From SXOA01 sp046153945 (GTDB lineage: Bacteria; Planctomycetota; Planctomycetia; Pirellulales; Pirellulaceae), in assembly GCA_046153945.1 (NCBI GenBank), contig JBJXFF010000168.1, positions 22,973-86,972 of the forward strand: a stretch of 64,000 bases of DNA. Direction: 5' to 3'. The notes below the pieces were generated by a model that did not search any database, was not told where the DNA came from, and saw only the letters and a list, made by a program, of their open reading frames with translations. A program made the translations under genes and the position numbers. Below are positions 36,501-45,228 of the stretch, in pieces; position 1 is the stretch's first letter; every line of letters starts with the position of its first letter.

Positions 36501-39500
36501 GCCTCCTCTTCATTGACGATCAACGCGACTACCGGCAATGACACGTTCTATATTTCTTCGGTAGCCGGAACGGGGAGCTTGTATGCTGAGTTCGGCCCGA
36601 ATGTCGATTTTAGTGGGGTGCTAAGTTCAATCACATTCAACGGCAACGATCCAACCGCCAGCGACACCCTCATCCTCAACGGCGTTGCCGGCACGACAGA
36701 CCATTTCATCCTTATAGATTCGGCCAAGGGGGCTGGGAGCATTTCAAACTTTGCGGTGGCCCCCAATTTGGACTTTACCGGCATTGAGCACCTGACCATC
36801 GTCGGCCAACCAGCGGACAACGACGGTCTGGCCATAACGGGCACACTCGGCAACGACACCTTCATCGTTAGTCCGGGGGCGGACCCCACCGCCGGACAGG
36901 TGACCGGCTTCGCGCCGGGATTTGCCTTTGTGCCCATTGAGTATTTCGGGCTCAGTGGTTACCTCGCGCCGTCGACGGCGCTTCTGGACAAAAATACTTT
37001 CAACACGCTAATAACAGGCACCGTGGGCGGAAGTGACACCATCATTTTGAATGGAACCTCGGCGGATGATACGTTTGATTGGGACGCAACCCTAACATTT
37101 GCCGCTCAGGTCCGGGTCAACACCGGCGCCAATATTCACACGCCGGTAATTCTCTCCGGCAACGGACAGTTCGGTGCCCTGGCGCAGGCGACTCTCCGCG
37201 GACTGTCGGGCAACGACACGTTTAACCTGGCAAATCCGCCTACCGGCGGCCTTAATGCGTATATCCTTCGAGTGGAAGGTGGTGACTCGGACGCCAACAC
37301 CGATACACTGAACCACACTGGCGCTGGCGGCACCACTTCGGTCGATTTGGCGACGAGCACGATTACTGCGACCGCCGGCATCCCCGTGACTTACTCGGGC
37401 TTGGAGCGCGTCAATCTGTCGAATGCGACCGGCGCTTTGGCCATCAGCGGGACCACTGGCGAGGACAGCATCAATTTCATTCCCACGGGAATTGGTGCCG
37501 GCAGCTTCACGGCAGCATCGACTGGCGCGACGGTAGCCACCTATCCCCAGTTCACTTATGCGATGTCTGGCGCCAGCACCATCACGGTCGATTCGCTGGC
37601 CAGCTTTGACACTGTCGGCTTGACCGCAACGTCCGGCAACGACGTCGTCAATGCCGTGCAGTCCGGTGCCAGCGCCCTGAGCTACACCCAGAACGCCTTT
37701 ACGCAGCTCTTCAGCGTGACCAATCTCGAAAAAGTCAAGCTCTCCACTCTCGGTGGCGACGACCTGATTCGCGTCAGCGTGGCCGATGCCTTGGCCGGAA
37801 GTTTGGGTTTCGACATCGACGGCGGCTCACCGAATGCCAGCGACCGGCTGATTGTGGATGATGCCGGACTTGGTGACTTGACGATTCTCCGCCAGGCCCC
37901 CGACCAAAGGAGCGGCTCCGTCACGGTCGGCGCGCTCAATCCGGTCTTCTACACAGACATTGAGCGACTCGACATCACGCCGGTCAACTCCGTCACCGGC
38001 GGCGTCGGAACCGACGGCGCTGGCCGCATCAAGGTCTTCCACTCGGATCCGTTTGAGTACAACGAAACACGCCTGACGGCCGCGACTCTCTCCCGCGTGG
38101 GTGAATCCGCGAATCGACCCACGATTGATCCAGGTGCGGTGATCGCGCCGTTCGCAGTCCCCGGCGACGAGGATTGGTACGATTTCCGTCCGCAGGCCAC
38201 CGGGACATTTTCCGTTAAGATCCTGTTTGACACACAAGGGCCTCTGGCCAACGGCCGCGCGGGCTTGCCTGGCACTGGTGACCTGAACCTTGATATTTAC
38301 GATGCCAACGGGGTGCTGATCGTTTCGGGGGTCGTCGCTCCTGGCGGCAAAGCAGCCGTGTTTGGCGCAACCAATGATCCGGCCTTTCCCCAATTCAACC
38401 GCATCTTTGTGCGGGTTCGGGGCGCTTCGGCGGATTCCATCAACCATTATGAGTTCGACAATCTGGATGCCGTCGGTACCGGTAATCCGGGGGTCGGCAA
38501 CGTGGACGTGTTCGGTCCGCAAGTTACCAACGTCCAGGTCAACAACGTGCCGTCCGCGACCTACAACTTGTTTAACTCCAAGACGACCAACAATTCGTTG
38601 ATTCCCACCCCGCTCGCCAACAGCCTGACGATCAGCTTCCGGGATCTGCCGGCGCGGGCCCCGGGATTCTTGTATGCGTCCCTGGATCCGAATAGCGCGA
38701 TCTCGCCCGGCACCTATGTCGTCAGGGGCGACGCCACCGGGATTGCGGCGATTTCATCAATCATTCTGGTGAACAACCCGGTTGTGGTCGGCGGGGTACC
38801 CACCGCCACGGTCCAGATCGTGTTCGCTAAGCCGCTGCCGGACGATCGGTTTACGCTGACCATCAACGACAACCTGCAGGATCCCGCGGGCAATGCACTC
38901 GATGGCGAAAGCAACGCCGCCGAGCCCAACGGTGCTCCCACGTTCCCCAGCGGTGACACTCATGCGGGAGGCGATTTCATCGCTCGCTTCACGATCGATA
39001 CCCGTGCCGAACTCGGGGCTTGGGCTTCCGGGAGCGTGTACGTCGATACCAACGGAAACTACTCCTTTGATCCCACGAATTTGGACGCCTCAAACCGTGA
39101 CATCACTTACCTGATGGGCTTCACCAGCGACAATATCTTTGCGGGAAACTTCGTGGCGGCTGTGGCGGGTGTCGCCGACGGCTTTGACAAGCTGGCCGCG
39201 TACGGCAAGGTCGGCACCAGCTACCGCTGGCTGATCGACACGAATAACGACGGCGTGCCGGAAATCAATGTGGTCCAGCCGCTGTTTGCCGGCGTCACCA
39301 ACATTGGCGGCACCCCAGTGGCGGGCAACTTTGACAACAACGCCGCCAATGGCGACGAAGTCGCGCTGAAGGTGGGCAACACCTGGCTGCTCGATACCAA
39401 CCACGACTTCAAGGTCGATTTGAAGCTCCCCGGCACGAACATGTCCGGCCTGCCGATTACCGGCGACTTTGACGGTGACGGCAAGGAAGACCTTGGAGCT

Positions 39501-40220
39501 TGGGCCGACGACAAGTTCTCCATTGACTTCGGTTCGAATGGACTCTCCGGCACCACCGAGTTCAGCTTCACCTTTGGCTTTGCCAGCGTACGTGAGCGGC
39601 CGGTCGCTTCGGACTTCGACGGAGACGGCATCACCGACCTGGGTCTGTGGGTTCCCGATCGAGCCGGCGTCGCCCCGTTTGAGAGCGCCGAATGGTATCT
39701 GTTCATTTCCAACAATCAATCCATCCTGACCCGTAACGCTGCTAACGGCGGCATGTTCTTCAAGCCCGCTCCGTTCGGCAGTGACCGCTTCGCCCAGTAC
39801 GGCGACGAATGGGGGCTGCCGATTGCCGGCAACTTCGATCCGCCCGTGACTTCCGCGCAGCCCGCCGGCAGCTTCACCAACAGCCGCGACCGCGAGGACG
39901 TGGACAATGACGGCTTTGTCTCGCCGATTGACGCCCTGATGATCATCAACAGGATCAACAGCGGCGACACGAGCCTGGATTCCACGCCATTCGCCCGTGC
40001 TCCGTATGTGGACGTGAATGGAGACGGTACGCTGGCTCCCGTGGACGCTCTCTTGGTCATCAACCGATTGAACGCTCCCGCGGGCGGCGACTCGTCGGGC
40101 GAAGGCGAAGGTGAGGCCGCCGATGCCTTCTTCGGCAGTCTCGGCAGCCGTCCCGCCAGCGACAGCAGCCTGTCGGCACTGCTGGCGGTGGACGATTATT
40201 TCAACAACCGTAAGAAGTAG
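33582..40220 (+). CDS. Giant secreted dockerin-type protein with sialidase-like and acidic repeat regions
   Basis: 2212 residues, ATG preceded by GGAG at 7 nt. The N-terminus is very basic and then reads 'RRLFLEPLEARVVLAADF', the 'LEPLE.R..LAA' signature typical of large planctomycete exported proteins. Residues about 90-490 look like a BNR/sialidase-type propeller ('RSADHGVTW', 'RSTDGGTTWSQ', 'SDNNGATWTRT', 'SVDGGVNWS'). About 510-1470 are Asp/Asn/Gly-rich modules repeated several times ('DTLILNG', 'GIEHLT', 'LSGNDTFN', 'RVEGGDSD'). A PPC-like domain ('PGDEDWYDFRPQATGTFSV') lies near 1526. FG-GAP/VCBS-like stretches ('GDFDGDGKEDLGAWAD') lie at about 1800-2090. A type I dockerin with two calcium loops ('DVDNDGFVSPIDALMIINRIN', 'DVNGDGTLAPVDALLVINRLN') is at about 2105-2165. 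It is probably exported and calcium-binding. Confidence 0.85.
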   Translation: MSFTNGSEPTVSRTGSSRKRRPASRLTTRGSKWKTRRLFLEPLEARVVLAADFFAGPLTVPATNHADVGLGRISNFGFPEPNLTISNRGNTGNIVVQAHERSAVSSDAFVNINTGVYGVPTNGDTWADSDSTGRVWWTNLDAATGGVRVVEMDPVTGAPIGLGVVVNDPPGTQSDDRQALAADSFPESPWHDNIYVVWTRFGLGGGDSTRVFVARSADHGVTWLSQDIGAAGFDQQVHIAVGSNGDVYAAYHLQPGFVAGQTSLPDGTSGQVIVFRSTDGGTTWSQTGTNPFTAGQADISFNRQENAVGNFAGTDFLTQGSVHPYVLPDPIRNGQVYVIAADDTDNNHGAGDDSDLYISRSDNNGATWTRTLLPTGGGTSFQLFPTGVIDQFGNLVVTWYDNRRGLVNDGADNIAGNGDDNFLLDWMGMYSVDGGVNWSAPFRINDAAFDPDEAPTTSFQGGPTTRIGEYFGLDLFGGTAYVAFNGNTPATPGVAQQVFFDAFAINGTLQITGDDNGPTNDEFLIRRLAADTDYVEIFVNGVQQYFGLFEALTRVDFAGMAGNDRLVVDSSNGLLNFAAGINFNGGTGFDRLDLTQTGGPTRNSSRVNVGANPGDGQSIIDTQVVNFQNIAPLTDNVPATTFTLSSAPGIASLLDADNAINYTAAQILTTAGRITVDNFEPVEFDNKTNVVINAGAGSDTINLNNQTTPSGLTGTITVAGGDPTGSDTLILNGISGLLDNLRYLPTNVGAGTVVNDGASQPNVLFTGTEHLTLVIQQADGDGVRVDGTTGNDAVEYSHGATSGSGSFAGTMDQTGVGVGPFTMTPMSYSGASPAANDSDVNFFNPGGTDSFVFNGTSADDTIDIRTGEAGGTEFQNTLNGIVVSRLEVFNVASTLARGLAGNDAFNVTPPAGPAAVTLRVEGGDSDSSSDTINYRPVANANTTINLVASTITSSTANPLSFSGIEHIVETSSGASSSLTINATTGNDTFYISSVAGTGSLYAEFGPNVDFSGVLSSITFNGNDPTASDTLILNGVAGTTDHFILIDSAKGAGSISNFAVAPNLDFTGIEHLTIVGQPADNDGLAITGTLGNDTFIVSPGADPTAGQVTGFAPGFAFVPIEYFGLSGYLAPSTALLDKNTFNTLITGTVGGSDTIILNGTSADDTFDWDATLTFAAQVRVNTGANIHTPVILSGNGQFGALAQATLRGLSGNDTFNLANPPTGGLNAYILRVEGGDSDANTDTLNHTGAGGTTSVDLATSTITATAGIPVTYSGLERVNLSNATGALAISGTTGEDSINFIPTGIGAGSFTAASTGATVATYPQFTYAMSGASTITVDSLASFDTVGLTATSGNDVVNAVQSGASALSYTQNAFTQLFSVTNLEKVKLSTLGGDDLIRVSVADALAGSLGFDIDGGSPNASDRLIVDDAGLGDLTILRQAPDQRSGSVTVGALNPVFYTDIERLDITPVNSVTGGVGTDGAGRIKVFHSDPFEYNETRLTAATLSRVGESANRPTIDPGAVIAPFAVPGDEDWYDFRPQATGTFSVKILFDTQGPLANGRAGLPGTGDLNLDIYDANGVLIVSGVVAPGGKAAVFGATNDPAFPQFNRIFVRVRGASADSINHYEFDNLDAVGTGNPGVGNVDVFGPQVTNVQVNNVPSATYNLFNSKTTNNSLIPTPLANSLTISFRDLPARAPGFLYASLDPNSAISPGTYVVRGDATGIAAISSIILVNNPVVVGGVPTATVQIVFAKPLPDDRFTLTINDNLQDPAGNALDGESNAAEPNGAPTFPSGDTHAGGDFIARFTIDTRAELGAWASGSVYVDTNGNYSFDPTNLDASNRDITYLMGFTSDNIFAGNFVAAVAGVADGFDKLAAYGKVGTSYRWLIDTNNDGVPEINVVQPLFAGVTNIGGTPVAGNFDNNAANGDEVALKVGNTWLLDTNHDFKVDLKLPGTNMSGLPITGDFDGDGKEDLGAWADDKFSIDFGSNGLSGTTEFSFTFGFASVRERPVASDFDGDGITDLGLWVPDRAGVAPFESAEWYLFISNNQSILTRNAANGGMFFKPAPFGSDRFAQYGDEWGLPIAGNFDPPVTSAQPAGSFTNSRDREDVDNDGFVSPIDALMIINRINSGDTSLDSTPFARAPYVDVNGDGTLAPVDALLVINRLNAPAGGDSSGEGEGEAADAFFGSLGSRPASDSSLSALLAVDDYFNNRKK

Positions 40221-40228
40221 GCCGGAGA

Positions 40229-41011
40229 CTAACCTGTCATCAACACGCCGCCGTCGATATTGAGGGCCTGGCCCACGACGGCGGCTGCGGCATTGGAGGC
40301 GAGGTAGACGGCGAGCGGCGCAATCTCCTCGGGCTCCAGGCGGCGGCCGATGGGAGTGAGGCCGGTGGCTTGTTCGTCGAAGGCCACGCCGCGTCTTTTG
40401 GCGTCATATTCGACGCGGAGGTCGTTCATGACGGTGTGAACGGGTCCGGGGCAGATGGCGTTCACCGTGATGCCTTGGGAAGCCACCTCCATCGCCAACG
40501 TGCGGGTGAATCCGAGCAGCCCATGCTTGCTGGCGGCATAGGCCGCGCCGTGCAGCGCTCCGATCTTGCCGTTGATCGAGGCAATCATGATGATCCGCCC
40601 CCATTTCTTGGCGAACATTCCCGGCAGCACCGCTTTGGAAAGCAGGTAGGGAGCGGTCAAGTTGACCATGAGCGTTTGCTCCCAGAACTCGTCGCTAAAC
40701 TGGGCAACCGGACTCGGGCCGGCGCTGCTGCCGATGCCGGCGTTGTTGACGAGGATTTCAATCGGGCCGAGCGACTTTTCCACGTCCGCGACGAGCCTGC
40801 CGGGAACCGCGCGGTCCGCCAGATCGGCTGGCAGTGCCCGTGCCGTTCCACCGGTTGAGCGAATGGTCGCGACAAGATCATCCAGTTCGCTCACGGTTCG
40901 AGCGGTTAGAGCGAGTTTGGCGCCTTCCGCGGCGAATGCCAAAGCGATGGCCCGGCCAATGCCGCGGCCGGCTCCGGTAACGAGCGCGACGCGATCTTGA
41001 AGCAGCTTCAT
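40229..41011 (-). CDS. Short-chain dehydrogenase/reductase (FabG-like)
   Basis: 260 residues. Classical SDR marks: 'ALVTGAGRGIGRAIALAFA' (TGxxxGxG cofactor loop), 'NNAGIG' (NAG), the catalytic Ser in 'IMIASINGKIG', 'YAASK' (YxxxK), and the C-terminal 'GQALNIDGGVLMTG'. The arginine in 'ALTARTVSELDDL' suggests NADP preference. FabG-like enzymes reduce 3-oxoacyl thioesters, but many paralogues act on other alcohols or ketones, so the substrate is open. It lies 29 nt downstream of a DUF1501 gene on the same strand and ends 8 nt from the stop of the convergent dockerin gene, with no terminator visible between them. Confidence 0.9.
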   Translation of the reverse strand: MKLLQDRVALVTGAGRGIGRAIALAFAAEGAKLALTARTVSELDDLVATIRSTGGTARALPADLADRAVPGRLVADVEKSLGPIEILVNNAGIGSSAGPSPVAQFSDEFWEQTLMVNLTAPYLLSKAVLPGMFAKKWGRIIMIASINGKIGALHGAAYAASKHGLLGFTRTLAMEVASQGITVNAICPGPVHTVMNDLRVEYDAKRRGVAFDEQATGLTPIGRRLEPEEIAPLAVYLASNAAAAVVGQALNIDGGVLMTG

Positions 41012-41040
41012 GGTGACCCTTTATGGAGAAGTGTTGAACC

Positions 41041-42441
41041 TCAGCCGAACAAACAGAGCAGCGGCTTGGCCGTGGCCAGCGGCAGCGGGCGTCCCGAATG
41101 ATCAATCAGTTCGGTCCGCAGGGGAATGCCCAGGGCGTGATAGATGGTCGCGGCGATTTCCTCGGGACTGACGGGGTCACGAGAGGGATAAGCCGCTATC
41201 TTGTCGGAGGCCCCATGCACCAGTCCGCCACGAATGCCGGCTCCGGCGAGAGTGATGGAGAAACAGCCGGGCCAATGGTCCCGCCCCGCTCCTTTGTTGA
41301 TCTTGGGCGTACGGCCGAACTCGCCAAGGACAACAACGAGCGTTTCATCGAGCAGTCCCCGCTCTTCCAAATCCGTGAGCAGCGCCGAGTACGCCAAATC
41401 AAACGGCGGCAGCAGACGCTCTTTGTGGTTCTTGAAGTTCTGGGCGTGCGTGTCCCAAAGGTCGTCCGTTCCGGCTTTGTAGTCGCGGGCCCAGTTGACC
41501 GTAACCAGGCGCACGCCGGACTCGACGAGCCTTCGTGCAAGTAAACAGCCTTGTCCGAAGGTGGACATGCCGTAGGCGTCTCGCTGTGTCTGCTTCTCCT
41601 GGGTGAGGTCAAAGGCCTTGACGGCCTCCGGCGAGCGGATGATGCTCAGCGCCTTGTCCTGAAATGTCGCGGCGGAACGGACGCTGTCGTCGACGGACAG
41701 CCGCGCCCGCAGGCCGTCCAGTTGGCGGGCCAGATCCTCCCGCTCTCGTACGCGCTCCTTCGCCGCCCCACCGGCTGTCGGGAACGGATCGAACTTTCCA
41801 TCCGCCGGATTGCTCGCAATAAACATCGGGTCATAGCCATGCCCGAGAAAGCCGGCGAAGAACCCAGGAAAGATATGGTTGGACGGAATCTCATTCCCCG
41901 GCGAGTTCAGGCTGATCCCCGCAGGAAGCGGCGACTTGCTCGGACTGAGCCGATTCACTGCCGCCCCATAGCAGGGAAAGTCGTCCGGCAGGTTGGTCGG
42001 ATTCGTCGCCGGCCGCCGATGCCGCTGGCCGGTGAGCATGTAGTGCATGGCCACGGTGTGCGTTGCGTCCGGATGAGTCATGCTGCGGATCAAGGCGAAC
42101 TTGTGAGCCAGCTTCGCCGTCCGGGGAATATGCTCGCCGAAAAATGTGCCGGGCACGCTTGTGGATATCGGCTCGAACTCGCCGCGAATATCGTCGGATG
42201 CGTCGGGCTTCAAGTCCCAGATATCTTGATGAGCCGGTGCCCCGAACAGGAAGCAAACGATGCAAGACTTCGCGTTGCCGAAAGTGCCACTGAGTCCCCT
42301 TTCCTTCCCGGCACCCTGTGACCGCGCCGCTAGGAGTTGCGGCAGCATCAGGCCCATCGAGGAGAGCCCCCCAACGCGGAGCCACTCCCGGCGGGTTGTT
42401 CCTTCGCAGAGTTTCGTGCTGTTAGAGCCGAAGGAAAACAT
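41041..42441 (-). CDS. DUF1501 family protein with twin-arginine leader
   Basis: 466 residues. 'TRREWLRVGGLSSMGLMLPQLLAA' is a Tat-like leader. Family marks are 'CIVCFLFGAPAHQDIWDLKPD', 'LIRSMTHPDATHTVAMHYMLTGQ', 'FGQGCLLARRLVESGVRLVTVNW' and 'VVLGEFGRTPKINKGAGRDHWPG'. It shares the alkaline-phosphatase-like plan with the DUF1501 gene at 22 kb but is clearly divergent from it, so they are paralogues rather than a recent copy. It starts 3 nt after the stop of the GYF-domain gene and is followed by the SDR gene, so the three form a minus-strand operon. Function unknown. Confidence 0.88.
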   Translation of the reverse strand: MFSFGSNSTKLCEGTTRREWLRVGGLSSMGLMLPQLLAARSQGAGKERGLSGTFGNAKSCIVCFLFGAPAHQDIWDLKPDASDDIRGEFEPISTSVPGTFFGEHIPRTAKLAHKFALIRSMTHPDATHTVAMHYMLTGQRHRRPATNPTNLPDDFPCYGAAVNRLSPSKSPLPAGISLNSPGNEIPSNHIFPGFFAGFLGHGYDPMFIASNPADGKFDPFPTAGGAAKERVREREDLARQLDGLRARLSVDDSVRSAATFQDKALSIIRSPEAVKAFDLTQEKQTQRDAYGMSTFGQGCLLARRLVESGVRLVTVNWARDYKAGTDDLWDTHAQNFKNHKERLLPPFDLAYSALLTDLEERGLLDETLVVVLGEFGRTPKINKGAGRDHWPGCFSITLAGAGIRGGLVHGASDKIAAYPSRDPVSPEEIAATIYHALGIPLRTELIDHSGRPLPLATAKPLLCLFG

Positions 42442-42444
42442 GGC

Positions 42445-44019
42445 TTACTTATTCCACGGATTTACATCAGTGAGCTTGACAGTCATAACCTGCTCCTCTT
42501 CGATCTGGATGCCGGCCAGATCGGTGGCAATTTCCCCTTTCACCCGGAAGCGGTCCTCCGCCTGCCGCACCCGCTTGGCCTTTTGGTCAAACCAGATGCT
42601 GCCGCCGGCGATATCGGGGCGAAGATCGGCACCTTTGATGGCGAAGGGCAAGTCGCCCGCGGGGGCGTCCTTGGCGGGACCGCGGTAGGCCAGCTTGTGG
42701 GCGTAATCGATTCGGAGCAGTCCCTGCTCTTTCCCTCTGGGAAGGAAGCTGGTCTCCCCGACGAAGCTGCCGAGCGGGCCGAGGTCATGCGTCATCTGCC
42801 GGAGCTGCCGTTTGTTGCCGCTGGCTTGCTCGTCCGGCGCATAGAACGACATCTGGGCCAGTTCTTTCCAGCCGGCTTCGTCCATGACAGACGTGACGAG
42901 AAATCCCTTCCCTCCCATCGGCTCGATCTTGGCGGCCATCGGAGCATCCGCGGGGCCGGCGATCATCTTCAGCACCTCGCCGTCCTTGCTGAGCGCGTAG
43001 CTGAATTGCCAGCCTTTGATTTTCTTGAGCGAGGCGTCGTAGTTCGCCTGCGAAAGTGCGTCCGCCTTGAGAAGCCGCGTGTCGAGGACGCTTTGCCCCA
43101 CGGTGCGAATTCCCTCCGCGTCCGGATCGCCGACCTTGAGTTCCGAAAGCATTTGGTAGTGCAGTTCCTGGGCGTTCACGACGCCAAGGATCGCCATCTT
43201 GGGTGCTCGCTGCACGTCGATTTCCTGGTACAGCGTCAGCGTCGGCGGCAGTTGCGACCTTGAGGGCTGCGATGTCGAAAGGCTGCCGGCAGGTGTGGAC
43301 GGGAGCGTCGCGGCAGGAACTGCCATTGGCGGCGGGGTCGTAGTCGTGCTTGGTCCGACTTCGGCGGGAGGCGATAGTGGGGCGGGCGAAGGTTCGGCTT
43401 GAAGCGTTGCCGCAGGAGAAGGAGCGATTGGCGTTGTTGGAGCAGATGATGTTGGCGATGCGGACGGAGGAGGAGCGAGGGGCGTTTCAGGCTTCGCCGC
43501 CGCAGCGGGAGGCATTTTCTGGGGGACCTCGTTGTTTGTCCCTTTCACCGGCCGTGGTGCCGGAACGACTTTCGGAACTGGCGTCGGCACCGCTGCGATC
43601 TGCTTCTCCCGCGGCTGAGCCAACATCGCATGTGCCAGCCAGCCAATCGCCAGACCCGCCACGAGTGCGATGCCGGCAGCAATAAAGATCCCTGTCTGCT
43701 GCGTGGACTGTGGAACGGGCCGACTGACGGGCCGGGGACGAGGACTAGTCAGCCAAGCAGGGGGAGGTGGAAGAGCCGCAGCCGCCTGGGAAACCGGAGG
43801 CGGTGCGGGAGGGGGGGACTTAGGGGGTGGCGGCGGCTTCAGGGGAGGGGGGCCGCCGCTGAGCCCAAAGTTGCTGGCCAGGGCCCAGTCCTCCATCCCG
43901 TCCTTCCAAACCAGCGTCGTGCTCTTGAGTGTACCCGCCTGAGCCAGCCCCTTGAGCTCACTCGCGGAGTGAGGCCCGCGCGTCTCGCTTCCATCTACGT
44001 AAAACCACTGGTCGCTCAC
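42445..44019 (-). CDS. GYF_2 (DUF4339)-domain single-pass membrane protein with proline-rich linkers
   Basis: 524 residues. Residues 3-50 ('WFYVDGSETRGPHSASELKGLAQAG', 'TLVWKDGMEDWA') form a GYF_2 domain, a protein-interaction module that binds proline-rich peptides. A run of prolines follows (about 57-95), then one membrane helix ('IFIAAGIALVAGLAIGWLA', about 112-134), a second Pro/Ala/Thr-rich linker (about 140-265) and an extracytoplasmic domain of about 250 residues without a family I recognise ('ILGVVNAQELHYQMLSEL', 'QVMTVKLTDVN' at the end). The proline-rich segments could be ligands for its own GYF domain. It is the first gene of the operon with DUF1501 and SDR. Confidence 0.75.
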   Translation of the reverse strand: MSDQWFYVDGSETRGPHSASELKGLAQAGTLKSTTLVWKDGMEDWALASNFGLSGGPPPLKPPPPPKSPPPAPPPVSQAAAALPPPPAWLTSPRPRPVSRPVPQSTQQTGIFIAAGIALVAGLAIGWLAHAMLAQPREKQIAAVPTPVPKVVPAPRPVKGTNNEVPQKMPPAAAAKPETPLAPPPSASPTSSAPTTPIAPSPAATLQAEPSPAPLSPPAEVGPSTTTTPPPMAVPAATLPSTPAGSLSTSQPSRSQLPPTLTLYQEIDVQRAPKMAILGVVNAQELHYQMLSELKVGDPDAEGIRTVGQSVLDTRLLKADALSQANYDASLKKIKGWQFSYALSKDGEVLKMIAGPADAPMAAKIEPMGGKGFLVTSVMDEAGWKELAQMSFYAPDEQASGNKRQLRQMTHDLGPLGSFVGETSFLPRGKEQGLLRIDYAHKLAYRGPAKDAPAGDLPFAIKGADLRPDIAGGSIWFDQKAKRVRQAEDRFRVKGEIATDLAGIQIEEEQVMTVKLTDVNPWNK

Positions 44020-44673
44020 GGCATACCTCGCTGTTTGGGCCCGTTTCGATTGTCCTCCATCCTAGCACGGCTGACAAGTGAAACTGAACACACGCGTCAG
44101 CGAAGGGGATTACGTGTGGCACCGGAGAAAATGACCGCTTACAGTAATCATGCTCAAACCCCTCGCTGGGGCTTCGGGCGAGGCTTCACAGACGCAAATT
44201 TTTTTCCCGTGGTGCAAAAGTCGGCCCCTCCGACTTTGTAAGTGCATAACACATCATCACTTGCAAAAATCAATCTCCAGACTATTGCACCACCCCCCTC
44301 CTCGGTTGAGGGGATTCGCATGTTCCTGCTGTTCGACTCAAGTCCCCTTGCTCACTACCGCGCACCCCCCACCGCAGCCGTTTCGAGATTCACAACCGTG
44401 TTGCCAAAGATCCACTCCCCAACCTCCGCTTTTGATGCGCAGCGATTCGGCTTAGTAGTGTAATAAAGTATACACGTTCGTCATGCCACTATCAAGGGGT
44501 GGGAAAGCGAATTACCAGAGATTCTTTGCTTCGTTGGACGCTGGTCTGCTGGCAAGCTCAAACCGGGAGGCTGTGGGATGCATGACCAGCTACGGGCAAC
44601 CCTTGCCCGCCGAAAGCGCTCCCAAGAAAAACGCAAAGCCGCAACTCGTTGAAGAGAAACGGCTTGTGTTAAG
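44020..44673. other. Intergenic region before the island boundary, no gene seen
   Basis: About 650 bp. It holds a short perfect hairpin (AAAGTCGG 44217-44224, loop CCCCT, CCGACTTT 44230-44237) with no long T-run. Small open frames here have no ribosome-binding sites or family resemblance. The promoter of the GYF-domain operon must lie near 44020-44100. Confidence 0.5.
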
Positions 44674-44728
44674 TGGTCAGGGCCGGGATCGAACCGGCGA
44701 CACATGGATTTTCAGACGGACCTGACCA
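44674..44728 (-). pseudogene. tRNA-Phe(GAA)-like remnant without D-arm; likely attachment-site scar at the island edge
   Basis: On the minus strand the sequence reads a perfect 7-bp acceptor stem (GGTCAGG at 44727-44721 with CCTGACC at 44681-44675, discriminator A at 44674), an anticodon loop CTGAAAA followed by TCCATG, GTGTC, and a perfect T-arm (GCCGG TTCGATC CCGGC). The 3' half is therefore an ordinary tRNA-Phe. The D-arm and the 5' strand of the anticodon stem are missing: only about 4 nt separate GGTCAGGT from the anticodon loop, and they do not pair with TCCAT. CCA is not encoded. It cannot be a working tRNA. tRNA 3' halves are classic integration sites, and the gene content changes from backbone to mobile type exactly here. 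Confidence 0.65.
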
Positions 44729-45228
44729 CACCCGAAACGTAGCGTAAACGTCTTGCAGCTAAAGAGTTTCGCAAACTGAATGCGGCCTTGCAAGCCGTTG
44801 CAGCTCGTTTTATGTAAATGCAAGCCGTATCAGTATTTACCACTTTTGACGTTTCCGGCGGTGAGTGCCAAAGTGGTAGAAAGTGGTAATTCAAAACAGG
44901 CGATCAAGTCGATCACCGCCTGGTCCCTTCGGAAAATTCTTTGCACTTAATTCTGGTGCTGAGGGGACTCCCATGAGATTGCCAATTGGTGGTCACGCGT
45001 CTGACTGGAAGGTTTGCGGCAAACTCCGGCCGCTCTCCCGGGAAGCATGAACTAGCGACAGAGCCCTCCCCCATAGGAACTAGATGCGGCAAGTTGCAAG
45101 TTACTTCCAGAGCGAGACTTACAACTATTTTCTCCTGAGCAAGAGAAATCGCCCACACTTCGGTAGAGACCCATCTTGATGAGAACGGTACTCATCCGCA
45201 CCTAGAGCCTTTAGGGAGGTCTTGATCC
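44729..45228. other. Island left flank: no gene, contains short repeats
   Basis: About 500 bp between the tRNA-like remnant and the first island gene. No coding sequence could be supported. It contains three copies of a nine-base word (annotated separately) and the GGGAGG ribosome-binding site of the following DUF1580 gene near 45215. Confidence 0.5.
44838..44888. repeat. Three copies of TACCACTTT, one inverted; possible integrase arm-type sites
   Basis: TACCACTTT at 44838-44846, its complement AAAGTGGTA at 44870-44878 and again at 44880-44888. The two direct copies are spaced 10 bp start to start, about one helical turn. They lie 110-160 bp inside the presumed attachment site, where tyrosine integrases and excisionases often have arm sites. 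Function is inferred from position. Confidence 0.4.

Noticed and set aside
44217..44237. Hairpin AAAGTCGG/CCGACTTT as a rho-independent terminator
   Set aside because: The stem is short, there is no long T-run, and no gene ends just before it on either strand.
44483..44725. 80-codon plus-strand frame ending 'GQGRDRTGDTWIFRRT'
   Set aside because: The ending is the familiar false translation of a tRNA read backwards; it runs through the tRNA-like remnant and is not a protein gene.
44674..44728. Intact tRNA-Phe gene
   Set aside because: The D-arm is absent and the anticodon stem does not pair, so it is treated as a remnant.
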